A stretch of DNA of 6,489 bases from a bacterium (GTDB lineage: Bacteria; Desulfobacterota; Anaeroferrophillalia; Anaeroferrophillales; Tharpellaceae): positions 1 to 6,489 of the forward strand of contig JAOZKP010000161.1 in the NCBI GenBank assembly GCA_029935295.1, in the 5' to 3' direction. A model generated the notes under the pieces. The model made no database searches. It had not been told where the DNA came from and saw nothing but the letters and a program-made list of their open reading frames with translations. Position numbers and translations under genes: made by a program. Each line of letters opens with the position of its first letter. The first letter of the stretch is position 1. Below are positions 1-5,722 of the stretch, in pieces.

Positions 1-27
1 CGCCGCCATCATCATCAATAATAACTT

Positions 28-33
28 GGAGAG
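28..33 (+). promoter_or_regulatory. Ribosome binding site of ftsY
   Basis: GGAGAG lies 6 nt before the ATG at 40 and supports that start. The bases upstream (1-27) are too short to assign. One frame reads a few codons, ending in three His and a Gln, to a TAA at 19-21, which could be the tail of an upstream gene. No promoter is visible in this short stretch. Confidence 0.7.
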
Positions 34-39
34 TAGTGA

Positions 40-1416
40 ATGTCTACAGCTAAAGTGCAGGATGAAAAAAATAGTGATGACGAGGGGTTAAAACCGGAGC
101 CGCAAAAAGAGGGTGGTGGACTCTTCGGTCGCCTTTTCGGGCGTCGTAAAAAAGAGCAAGAGAGTGAACCGGAGAAGGACGGTGTGCCTGCAGGTGATGC
201 AGCTGCGTCGAAGCCTGAAATCGAAATTGTTCCGGAGGCGAAAGATTCTGTAAGTTCCTCAGAAATATCTGAGCCGGAACTTAAATCAGAGTCGGAATCT
301 GATCCTGAGTCTGGACTTACCCCACCTCAATCTCAAATAGATAATTCCAAAGATACAAATGAGACCGTTTCTCCGGTTGAATCGGATTCTAAGGCTAAAG
401 CTAAGGTTGCCGCAGTGGAGACCGCAGAATCTGTAGATGAAGTTGAAACGGTTGTCATTGCATCTGATGTGTCGTCGGCTCCGCCCGCCGACACGCAGCC
501 GAAAGGTCTCTTTTCCCGTTTGAAAAATGGGCTTGCCAAAACCCGAAAACAGTTTGTCGGTACCCTTGATAATCTCTTTTATGGTGACAAAGAGATTGAC
601 GAGGAGTTTCTGGAAGAACTGGAAGAGATTCTGCTGACCTCCGATCTTGGTGTGAAAACCAGTTACCGTCTCTTCTCCCAGATTGAGGAGAAGGTGACGC
701 ATAAAGAGCTTGAGAACCCGGCTCATCTTCGTGATTTTCTGCAAAATGAGATCGGGACAATTCTTAAACGTTCTGAATCTCCCTGGGAGATAGATAATAA
801 ACCTTATGTAATTATGACTATTGGCGTTAACGGAGTTGGCAAGACGACGACTATCGGTAAGCTTGCCTCAATCTTCACTAAACAGAAGAAAAAAGTTGTT
901 CTTGGGGCAGCGGATACTTTTCGGGCGGCCGCGGTGGAGCAACTTATGGTTTGGGCGGAACGTGCTAAAGTTCCAATTATCAAGCAGAATATGGGCGCAG
1001 ATCCGGCGGCGGTGGCCTTTGATACAGTGCAGTCAGCAATTAAACGGGAGGCCGATGTCGTTATTATTGATACCGCCGGGCGTTTGCATACCAAGGTTAA
1101 CTTGATGGATGAGCTGAAAAAAATTCAGCGCGTTCTTGGTAAGGCTCTGCCGGGCGCCCCGCATGAGGTTCTGCTGGTACTTGATGCGAATACCGGTCAG
1201 AATGCAATTTCGCAGGCGCAGATGTTTCATCAGGAGATTGGGGTGACCGGTCTCGTGATGACTAAACTTGACGGTACCGCTAAAGGCGGCGTGATTGTCG
1301 GGGTTTGTGATGAGCTTAAAGTTCCGGTGCGTTATATTGGTATCGGCGAGAGTATTGCCGATTTAAGAGCTTTTGATTCCAGTGATTTTGTTAATGCCCT
1401 GTTTGATAAGGTCTAA
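40..1416 (+). CDS. ftsY: Signal recognition particle receptor FtsY
   Basis: FtsY is the SRP-family GTPase at the cytoplasmic face of the inner membrane. It docks SRP-bound ribosome-nascent-chain complexes and hands them to the Sec translocon. The 458-residue product has an acidic, Ser/Glu-rich A domain (about 1-150) and then a complete NG domain. Visible GTPase motifs are GVNGVGKTTT (262-271), DTFRAAA (292-298), DTAGR (344-348) and TKLDGTAKGG (408-417), with the family ending GIGESIADLRAFD (434-446). Two Gly/Phe/Arg-Lys amphipathic stretches, GLFGRLFGRRKK (27-38) and GLFSRLKNGLAK (156-167), resemble the two membrane-targeting segments of E. coli FtsY. The good Shine-Dalgarno sequence at 28-33 supports this ATG. 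It is the first complete gene of a plus-strand row that includes a membrane protein and larE-larB; no terminator follows it. Identity is secure from the GTPase motifs. Confidence 0.97.
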   Translation: MSTAKVQDEKNSDDEGLKPEPQKEGGGLFGRLFGRRKKEQESEPEKDGVPAGDAAASKPEIEIVPEAKDSVSSSEISEPELKSESESDPESGLTPPQSQIDNSKDTNETVSPVESDSKAKAKVAAVETAESVDEVETVVIASDVSSAPPADTQPKGLFSRLKNGLAKTRKQFVGTLDNLFYGDKEIDEEFLEELEEILLTSDLGVKTSYRLFSQIEEKVTHKELENPAHLRDFLQNEIGTILKRSESPWEIDNKPYVIMTIGVNGVGKTTTIGKLASIFTKQKKKVVLGAADTFRAAAVEQLMVWAERAKVPIIKQNMGADPAAVAFDTVQSAIKREADVVIIDTAGRLHTKVNLMDELKKIQRVLGKALPGAPHEVLLVLDANTGQNAISQAQMFHQEIGVTGLVMTKLDGTAKGGVIVGVCDELKVPVRYIGIGESIADLRAFDSSDFVNALFDKV

Positions 1417-1457
1417 ACCGGGTATTTTTTCTTCCTGCTGCTGATTGGCTGTTGACT

Positions 1458-2303
1458 ATGTCGCGTGAAACTCAACTAGATACCCATGAAATTGATAAAC
1501 TTCTCGATGATGATGACTTTATCGATGATTTCGATTTCAGTGATGATCAGGATGATCAGTTTGCCGGGATTGAGGATAGTTCTGCGGAATCGTTAGATGA
1601 TGATCTGGCCCCGGCTGCGGCCGATACTGATCTTGATACATTTATCATTGATGATGAACCGGGTAAGAGTGAGACTTTGGAAACTGGACGCGGTTCAGTT
1701 GTCACTAATGAGCTGGCAGAAGCACTTGATTTAAATTTTGATAATTTTGAAATTGATTACGGTCGGTTTGGAAAATCCAGGGGTAAGTTGTTGCCGGTGG
1801 TGGTTGGACTGGCTGTTTTGCTTTGGTTGGCTCAACTGGGTGGGGTTATTTATCTTTTGCGGCAACCGGTAGTGGTGCGTGATCAAAACCAGCCACTGGC
1901 AGTAGAGACAACCGTTCAGCCTATGGCAGAAAAATCTGATTCAGAGGATGTGACGGCGCCGGAGTCAGTGGATTCAGAGTCTCCCGAAGAACCTGATATC
2001 TATGTTTTTACTTCATATGTCAAGCTCTACTCACTTGACGGCCTTAAAGTATTCAGCGTTGAAATTGAATTGGTTCAATATCAGAAAAGAGGGCGTTTGA
2101 CCGATGCTGAAAAAGTTGTGCTTAAGGAGAGTTTGCGGCAGGTATTCGCTGAATCTGTAGCGGGGCATATGCGTGAAGAAGTTGTGGATCTGAGTGCGCA
2201 GCTTATGGCGATAATTGTGCCCCATATTGAGCATTTTTTTAGCGCTCGCGGTGTTGACCCGGAAAAGATTAAGATTCGGGTTCATAATCCTTATATTCAG
2301 TGA
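1458..2303 (+). CDS. Acidic single-pass membrane protein, unrecognised (possibly FliL-like)
   Basis: I do not recognise this family firmly. The 281-residue product has three parts. A very Asp/Glu-rich cytoplasmic region covers about 1-100, with several Asp runs. One hydrophobic helix (about 110-134) follows a basic GRFGKSRGK stretch, predicting N-in topology. A Pro/Glu/Ser linker (about 140-180) leads to a compact exported domain (about 181-281) of the pattern strand-strand-long helix-strand, with VFSVEIELV (198-206) and a closing IKIRVHNPYIQ. The TM anchor plus terminal domain recalls FliL-type proteins, but that similarity is weak and inferred by eye. The ATG at 1458 is chosen over an in-frame TTG at 1452; neither has a clear Shine-Dalgarno sequence. 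It starts 41 bp after ftsY, and its TGA overlaps a possible GTG start of larE, so co-transcription and translational coupling are plausible. A link to membrane insertion is only a guess from position. Confidence 0.85.
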   Translation: MSRETQLDTHEIDKLLDDDDFIDDFDFSDDQDDQFAGIEDSSAESLDDDLAPAAADTDLDTFIIDDEPGKSETLETGRGSVVTNELAEALDLNFDNFEIDYGRFGKSRGKLLPVVVGLAVLLWLAQLGGVIYLLRQPVVVRDQNQPLAVETTVQPMAEKSDSEDVTAPESVDSESPEEPDIYVFTSYVKLYSLDGLKVFSVEIELVQYQKRGRLTDAEKVVLKESLRQVFAESVAGHMREEVVDLSAQLMAIIVPHIEHFFSARGVDPEKIKIRVHNPYIQ

Positions 2304-2308
2304 GCTTC

Positions 2309-2863
2309 ATGTCGATTGATTGCAGTTCCGATCCCGAGACCGGTTTATACAAATTAGCGCAACAAATTGCGCCGGTCTGGGTTGCCTGTTCCGGTGGTAT
2401 TGACAGTATCTGGCTGTTCTATTTTTTTAAAAAAATTGCGAAAATTGACGTTCAGCCAGTTTTTTTTGATCACCCTGGGGTCTATCCCGAAGAGCGGATT
2501 GTCGCTTTGGATCTGATTTCTGATGAAGCGGGAATTGTTCTTGAATTTAGTCGTTCTGAGATGTTTGAAGTTTGGGGTAATACCCCGGAAGAGCGCTGCT
2601 ATCGTTGTAAAAATCATCTGTTTGCCAGAGTTATAACTCAAATCCCGGATTCAGTCACTCTCTGTGACGGTTCCCATCTTGATGATGCGCCCACCCGTCG
2701 GCCGGGAATGCGGGCTTTAACTGAGCTTGGAATCTTAAGTCCTCTCAGAATTAATGGCTGGAATAAAGTAATGATTCGGGAAGCAGCGCATAAAGCCGGC
2801 CTCAAAGCTTGGAACCAACCGGCCCGGGCGTGTCTGGTTGTTGATGGAAAATTGGAGATTTAA
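2309..2863 (+). CDS. larE: LarE-type sacrificial sulfur transferase, short form lacking the C-terminal part
   Basis: LarE is a PP-loop ATPase. It adenylylates the carboxylates of pyridinium-3,5-biscarboxylate mononucleotide and converts them to thiocarboxylates for the nickel-pincer cofactor. Numbered from the ATG (184 residues), the sequence shows the PP-loop SGGIDS (28-33), RCYRCK with Cys97 and Cys100, DGSHLDD (120-126), RRPGMRALTELGILSPLR (130-147) and ARACL with Cys175. Three cysteines at these places match LarE enzymes reported to bind a [4Fe-4S] cluster that passes on sulfide, rather than the single sacrificial cysteine of Lactobacillus LarE. The protein stops nine residues after Cys175, whereas LarE proteins are usually about 250-280 residues and continue through an SRxPYG stretch. 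No remnant of that tail appears before larB. The GTG at 2300, overlapping the previous stop codon as GTGA, is an alternative start. The larB neighbour strongly supports the assignment; whether this short form is active is uncertain. Confidence 0.88.
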   Translation: MSIDCSSDPETGLYKLAQQIAPVWVACSGGIDSIWLFYFFKKIAKIDVQPVFFDHPGVYPEERIVALDLISDEAGIVLEFSRSEMFEVWGNTPEERCYRCKNHLFARVITQIPDSVTLCDGSHLDDAPTRRPGMRALTELGILSPLRINGWNKVMIREAAHKAGLKAWNQPARACLVVDGKLEI

Positions 2864-2866
2864 GGA
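2862..2866 (+). promoter_or_regulatory. Ribosome binding site of larB overlapping the larE stop
   Basis: AAGGA sits inside and just after the larE TAA (2861-2863), three bases before the larB ATG at 2870. The short spacing and the overlap with the upstream stop suggest that larB translation is coupled to larE. A GGAG at 2854-2857 is a second, more distant match. Confidence 0.5.
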
Positions 2867-2869
2867 AAT

Positions 2870-3619
2870 ATGAATCGTGATGATTTGAAAAATATTCTGG
2901 ATGAACTTCAGCGTGGTGAACGTAAGGTCGATGAGGTTGTTGATCTTCTCGATCATATGCCTTTTCGAGATCTCGGGATTGCTCACCTGGATACACACCG
3001 GAGCCTGCGCTCAATTATGGGTGAAGTGGTTTTTGCTCTGGGTAAAGAGATCAGCGATATTGAAGTTATCCTGCATGGTTTGCTCGAACATGAAGATAAT
3101 ATACTGGTGACCCGCCTGGAAGCTTGTAAAGCCGAGGTTTTGCAAACAAAATTTCCACAGTTCGAATATCATGCTGCCGGCCAGTATTTTGTTAAAATTG
3201 GCCAGGAGATTTCTAATCAGGGACGGGGCTCGGTATTGTTGGTGACAGCCGGAACTTCTGATTTAAGGGTTGCGTATGAGGCTGAGATTACCCTCAAAAT
3301 GATGGGCCAGAGATGTGAAAAACTGGTTGATGTCGGGGTTGCCGGGATTCATCGTCTTTTAGCCTATAGAGAAAAGCTTATGGCGGCTGAAGTCCTGATT
3401 GTTATTGCCGGGATGGAAGGAGCTCTGCCCAGTGTTGTTGCCGGGATGGTCGATAAGCCGGTAATTGCGGTGCCGACCAGTGTCGGCTATGGTGCCGCAT
3501 TCGGCGGCGTCGCCGCCCTCCTTGGCATGCTCAACTCCTGCGCCGGTGGAGTTGGTGTAGTTAATATCGATAACGGCTTCGGCGCCGCCTACCTTGCCGG
3601 CCTGATCAACCGAAAATAA
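2870..3619 (+). CDS. larB: Nickel pincer cofactor biosynthesis protein LarB
   Basis: LarB carboxylates C5 of the pyridinium ring of nicotinic acid adenine dinucleotide and hydrolyses the phosphoanhydride, releasing AMP. The product is the biscarboxylate mononucleotide that LarE thiolates. The 249-residue length is normal for LarB. An N-terminal helical region (1-60) carries the family's DLG...D.HR pattern (34-44). The C-terminal domain resembles PurE-type AIR carboxylase, with VTAGTSD (125-131), GMEGALPSVVAGMVDKPVIA (181-200), PTSVGYG (202-208) and LNSCAGG (221-227). Cys224 corresponds to the cysteine reported to bond covalently to the pyridine ring in Lactobacillus LarB, and NIDNGFGAA (232-240) follows. 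It starts 6 bp after larE and is the last gene of the plus-strand row. No larC or larA lies in the window. An oddity is SIMGEVVF (48-55), where I would expect GFPEVVF. Confidence 0.95.
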   Translation: MNRDDLKNILDELQRGERKVDEVVDLLDHMPFRDLGIAHLDTHRSLRSIMGEVVFALGKEISDIEVILHGLLEHEDNILVTRLEACKAEVLQTKFPQFEYHAAGQYFVKIGQEISNQGRGSVLLVTAGTSDLRVAYEAEITLKMMGQRCEKLVDVGVAGIHRLLAYREKLMAAEVLIVIAGMEGALPSVVAGMVDKPVIAVPTSVGYGAAFGGVAALLGMLNSCAGGVGVVNIDNGFGAAYLAGLINRK

Positions 3620-3626
3620 GCTAAAT

Positions 3627-3643
3627 AGTTAAAAGTTTTAACT
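3627..3643. repeat. A/T-rich palindrome just after larB
   Basis: AGTTAAAAGTTTTAACT is a perfect 8-1-8 palindrome beginning 8 bp after the larB stop. As RNA it can form a 7-bp stem with a 3-nt loop, but it has almost no GC pairs and no separate T-run, so it would be a weak intrinsic terminator at best. A similar element, CAAAAAGTTTTTG, precedes the second hairpin at 3768-3780. Confidence 0.5.
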
Positions 3644-3659
3644 GTTCAGGCTTAATATC

Positions 3660-3727
3660 TTCACCACAGAGAACACAGAGTTCACAGAGAAAAAAACCTA
3701 TTTGCTATCTCTGTGCTCTCTAGTGAA
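3660..3727. repeat. Palindromic repeat, copy A (CACAGAG type)
   Basis: This is an imperfect inverted repeat. TTCAC (3660-3664) pairs with GTGAA (3723-3727), AGAG (3668-3671) with CTCT (3716-3719), and CACAGAG (3674-3680) with CTCTGTG (3709-3715), leaving a loop of about 28 nt. The left arm is itself periodic: CACAGAG starts at 3665, 3674 and 3683, exactly 9 nt apart. It lies between two convergent genes, so it could act as a bidirectional terminator or RNA-stabilising hairpin. It may instead be a dispersed non-coding repeat. No coding sequence is evident. Confidence 0.75.
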
Positions 3728-3767
3728 CGGGTGGTTTAAATGGTTCTTGAAATTTGCCGAATAGTTA

Positions 3768-3780
3768 CAAAAAGTTTTTG
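3768..3780. repeat. A/T-rich palindrome before repeat copy B
   Basis: CAAAAAGTTTTTG is a perfect 6-1-6 palindrome ending 5 bp before the second hairpin stem. With its flanks (GTTA before, CTAC after) it resembles the palindrome at 3627-3643, as though each hairpin repeat has its own A/T palindrome on the larB side. Confidence 0.45.
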
Positions 3781-3783
3781 CTA

Positions 3784-3847
3784 CGCAAAGAGCACAAAAT
3801 TCACGAAGAAATAATTAACTCACGAACTTTGCGCTCTTTGGTGAATA
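3784..3847. repeat. Palindromic repeat, copy B (diverged copy of A)
   Basis: CAAAGAGC (3786-3793) pairs perfectly with GCTCTTTG (3833-3840), CAAA (3795-3798) with TTTG (3828-3831), and TTC (3800-3802) with GAA (3824-3826), giving a long stem with a loop of about 21 nt. The left arm (3784-3810) aligns without gaps to the left arm of copy A (3665-3691) at 20 of 27 positions by my count, and shares its 9-nt period. Together the two copies fill most of the 263-bp gap between larB and the minus-strand crotonase gene. Confidence 0.7.
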
Positions 3848-3882
3848 TCTGATTTCAGAACTTTTTATAAAGCCATCAATTC

Positions 3883-4689
3883 TTATTTGCCCTGGAAAAC
3901 AGCAGGTCTTTTTTCGACGAAAGCATTTAAGCCTTCGCTTGCGTCATCGCTGGCAAAAGCCTTCATAAAGGCATCCTGTTCAATCTGCATGGCCGTGGCC
4001 GTATCCTGATCATAACCTTTATAGATAGCTTTTTTGGCTTGAGCGATACCGATTACAGCTTTGCTTGCCATTTTTTCAGCAAAGGCAATTGTCTTCGCGT
4101 TGAGCTCGTCTCCGGCCATCAACTGCTGTACAATTCCCAGATCCAAAGCTTCCTGCGGTGTGATATTTTTAGCAGTTGCTATGAAATAGAGTGCCTGTTT
4201 TGTACCCAGCAGACGGGCTAAACGCACCGTTCCGCCGGCACCCGGGAGAATACCTAAAGTGGTTTCCGGAAGTCCCAGGGTCGGAACCTTGGTTTTGTCT
4301 TTGATGGTTACGCTTTCCGCCATAAAGCGGAAATCACAGGCCATTGCCAGTTCCAGGCCGCCGCCTAAAGCGTAGCCGCCGAGGGCCGCAATTGTCAGTT
4401 TAGGCATGTCTTCAAGTTTTTGGTTGACCCGTTGCAATTCACCTGAAATCTCCCAGGCATCGTAAGCTGTCATCTGGGTAAACATTTTTATGTCGGCTCC
4501 GGCAATGAAAAAACCAGGAATCTCACTGTTGATCACCAAAACCTTGGCGTTGTCGTCGTCGGCAATTTCATCAAAAGAACGGTCAAGCTCAGCCACGATT
4601 GCTTCGTTTAGTGAATTCGCTGGCGGCCGGTTGAGAGTGATAATTCCGACACCATTTTCGACTTTGATCTTTAAGAATTCATAGCTCAT
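3883..4689 (-). CDS. Enoyl-CoA hydratase/isomerase family protein (crotonase)
   Basis: This 268-residue cytoplasmic acyl-CoA enzyme probably adds water across a 2-enoyl-CoA double bond in fatty-acid, butyrate or aromatic-acid metabolism. The substrate cannot be read from sequence. Crotonase features are FIAGADIKMF (61-70) and LGGYALGGGLELAMACD (103-119), which supply the oxyanion hole, and GLPETTLGILPGAGG (139-153). Glu113 and Glu142 match the two catalytic glutamates of classical enoyl-CoA hydratase, so hydratase activity is plausible. About nine extra residues (TIKDKTKVP, 128-136) lie between the two glutamate motifs. The start at 4689 is chosen because AGAGGA stands 7 nt before it and the family N-terminus begins there. 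A longer frame, up to 4833, adds 48 residues unlike the family. It is a lone minus-strand gene, convergent with larB and divergent from mlaE. Confidence 0.93.
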   Translation of the reverse strand: MSYEFLKIKVENGVGIITLNRPPANSLNEAIVAELDRSFDEIADDDNAKVLVINSEIPGFFIAGADIKMFTQMTAYDAWEISGELQRVNQKLEDMPKLTIAALGGYALGGGLELAMACDFRFMAESVTIKDKTKVPTLGLPETTLGILPGAGGTVRLARLLGTKQALYFIATAKNITPQEALDLGIVQQLMAGDELNAKTIAFAEKMASKAVIGIAQAKKAIYKGYDQDTATAMQIEQDAFMKAFASDDASEGLNAFVEKRPAVFQGK

Positions 4690-4696
4690 TTTTTTA

Positions 4697-4702
4697 TCCT
4701 CT
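4697..4702 (-). promoter_or_regulatory. Ribosome binding site of the crotonase gene
   Basis: Read on the minus strand, AGAGGA lies 7 nt upstream of the ATG at 4689. It settles the choice of the short start over the upstream in-frame ATGs. Confidence 0.75.
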
Positions 4703-4741
4703 ACTGTAAAAGTTAAAAATGTAACAATAATATTTAAGTGG

Positions 4742-4770
4742 TATTTAGCACAATTAGTTAGTCGGTTCAA
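4742..4770 (-). promoter_or_regulatory. Candidate sigma-70 promoter for the crotonase gene
   Basis: On the minus strand TTGAAC (4765-4770) and TAAATA (4742-4747) are separated by 17 bp, the ideal spacing. The hexamers match consensus only partly (4/6 and 3/6). Transcription would begin near 4735 and leave a leader of about 45 nt. The region is A/T-rich, so a chance match is possible. Confidence 0.35.
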
Positions 4771-4846
4771 GCGGAAAAATCTGGAAAAACAAAGTCTGTA
4801 ATAGCAGTTATGATTTGCCATATGTTTTTTCAATTCAGCAAAATTG

Positions 4847-4864
4847 TTTGACTATATAGTGAAA
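4847..4864. promoter_or_regulatory. Dyad overlapping the mlaE -35 box (possible operator)
   Basis: TTTGACTATATAGTGAAA is an 18-bp inverted repeat with a perfect ACTATATAGT core and one mismatched pair (G4850/G4861). It covers the -35 hexamer and most of the spacer of the predicted mlaE promoter, where a bound dimeric regulator would block RNA polymerase. No regulator gene is nearby and I cannot name the binding protein. Confidence 0.35.
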
Positions 4865-4874
4865 ATGTTATACT
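4848..4874 (+). promoter_or_regulatory. Candidate extended -10 promoter for mlaE-mlaF
   Basis: TTGACT (4848-4853) and TATACT (4869-4874) each match sigma-70 consensus at 5/6 positions. The spacer is short, 15 bp, but a TG at 4866-4867, one base before the -10, makes an extended -10 element that could compensate. Transcription would start near 4881, about 29 nt before the mlaE ATG. Confidence 0.55.
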
Positions 4875-4909
4875 TAAAAACCTGATTTTGTAGTGCATTT
4901 TAATCTCAT

Positions 4910-5716
4910 ATGAGTTTGAGGTTTAGGGTATTGTTTGAAGGCTTGCAAAAGCTTGGCCGTTTAGGATTGAGCAGTTTGGAAAGTATGGGGCGTTCAGCCC
5001 TTTTTCTGTTCTTTACTCTGCTTGGTGCCGTGCAGTCCCCGTTTAAATTGCGGCCAATTTTGCGTCAGATTCATGTGATAGGCTCGGGATCTTTCCTGGT
5101 AATCATGTTTACCGGGGCCTTTGTCGGTATGGTGCTGGGTTTGCAGGGGTATTATACTTTGAGCAAATACGGCTCATCCAGTGCTTTAGGGGCGGCTGTT
5201 GCTTTAAGTTTAATTCGCGAACTTGGTCCGGTGCTCACAGCATTGATGGTGATCGGTCGTACCGGTTCGGCGATGTGTGCTGAACTTGGAATAATGCGCA
5301 TCTCTGAGCAGATAGATGCTTTAGATTGTATGGCGATAAATCCTTACCGCTATCTGGTGGCACCTAAACTGATTGCCGGTTTACTCTCAATTCCATTGCT
5401 GACTGCCGTTTTTAACCTGGTCGGGGTTTTCGGCGGTTATATGGTCGGCGTCGTACTTCTGCACGGAAACGGTGGGGCCTATATGGCGAGTATGCGTGCG
5501 AGTGTCACTGTGATCGACTTGAAAATGTGCTTTGTGAAATCGGTCTGTTTTGCTTTTCTATTGGTCTGGATATGTGCCGAGCACGGTTTCTGGGTTAACC
5601 GTCGGCCCTGGGGTTTTGGAGCCGAAGGGGTGAGTCGGGCAACAACTTCTGCGGTTGTGGTCTCTTCAGTTTCGGTGCTTGTCGCCGATTATGTTATTAC
5701 TTCATTTATGTTGTAG
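4910..5716 (+). CDS. mlaE: MlaE-family ABC transporter permease (phospholipid transport)
   Basis: MlaE is the inner-membrane permease of MCE-type lipid ABC transporters. With MlaF and the MCE protein MlaD it moves phospholipids between the inner and outer membranes of Gram-negative cells. The 268-residue protein has the normal length. It has an amphipathic N-terminal segment (about 1-50), hydrophobic helices at about 58-80, 90-116, 150-185 and 207-223, and a last helix near 247-266. The family signature is clear: LIRELGPVLTALMVIGRTGS (101-120), AELGIMRISEQIDALDCMAI (124-143) and NPYRYLVAPKL (144-154), with GAEGVSRATTSAVV near the end (237-250). The ATG at 4910 has no evident Shine-Dalgarno sequence but gives the expected N-terminus. 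mlaF begins 6 bp after its stop, so the two are co-transcribed. A mycobacterial-type YrbE role is less likely, since only one permease gene is present. Confidence 0.95.
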   Translation: MSLRFRVLFEGLQKLGRLGLSSLESMGRSALFLFFTLLGAVQSPFKLRPILRQIHVIGSGSFLVIMFTGAFVGMVLGLQGYYTLSKYGSSSALGAAVALSLIRELGPVLTALMVIGRTGSAMCAELGIMRISEQIDALDCMAINPYRYLVAPKLIAGLLSIPLLTAVFNLVGVFGGYMVGVVLLHGNGGAYMASMRASVTVIDLKMCFVKSVCFAFLLVWICAEHGFWVNRRPWGFGAEGVSRATTSAVVVSSVSVLVADYVITSFML

Positions 5717-5722
5717 ACTATA

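Noticed and set aside
286..1230. Minus-strand and alternate-frame open frames across ftsY
   Set aside because: They lie wholly inside ftsY, lack ribosome sites and give compositionally odd proteins. The acidic Ser/Glu-rich coding sequence readily leaves the opposite strand open.
2300..2863. larE as a frameshifted pseudogene
   Set aside because: All N-terminal motifs are intact, and no LarE tail fragment is seen in another frame before larB. The junction with larB is tidy, so a short but intact gene is the simpler reading.
3660..3847. CRISPR array or attachment site
   Set aside because: There are only two inverted units with 9-nt internal repeats, no regular spacers, no cas genes and no integrase or tRNA nearby.
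3848..3866. Small hairpin followed by T's as a rho-independent terminator for larB
   Set aside because: TCTGATTTCAGA allows only a 4-5 bp stem and the T-run is short, too weak to call. The larger palindromes upstream are better candidates for ending transcription.
4690..4833. N-terminal extension of the crotonase to an upstream ATG
   Set aside because: The 48 extra residues are Cys/Asn/Phe-rich and unlike the family. The AGAGGA site fits the start at 4689, and the candidate promoter would lie inside the extension.
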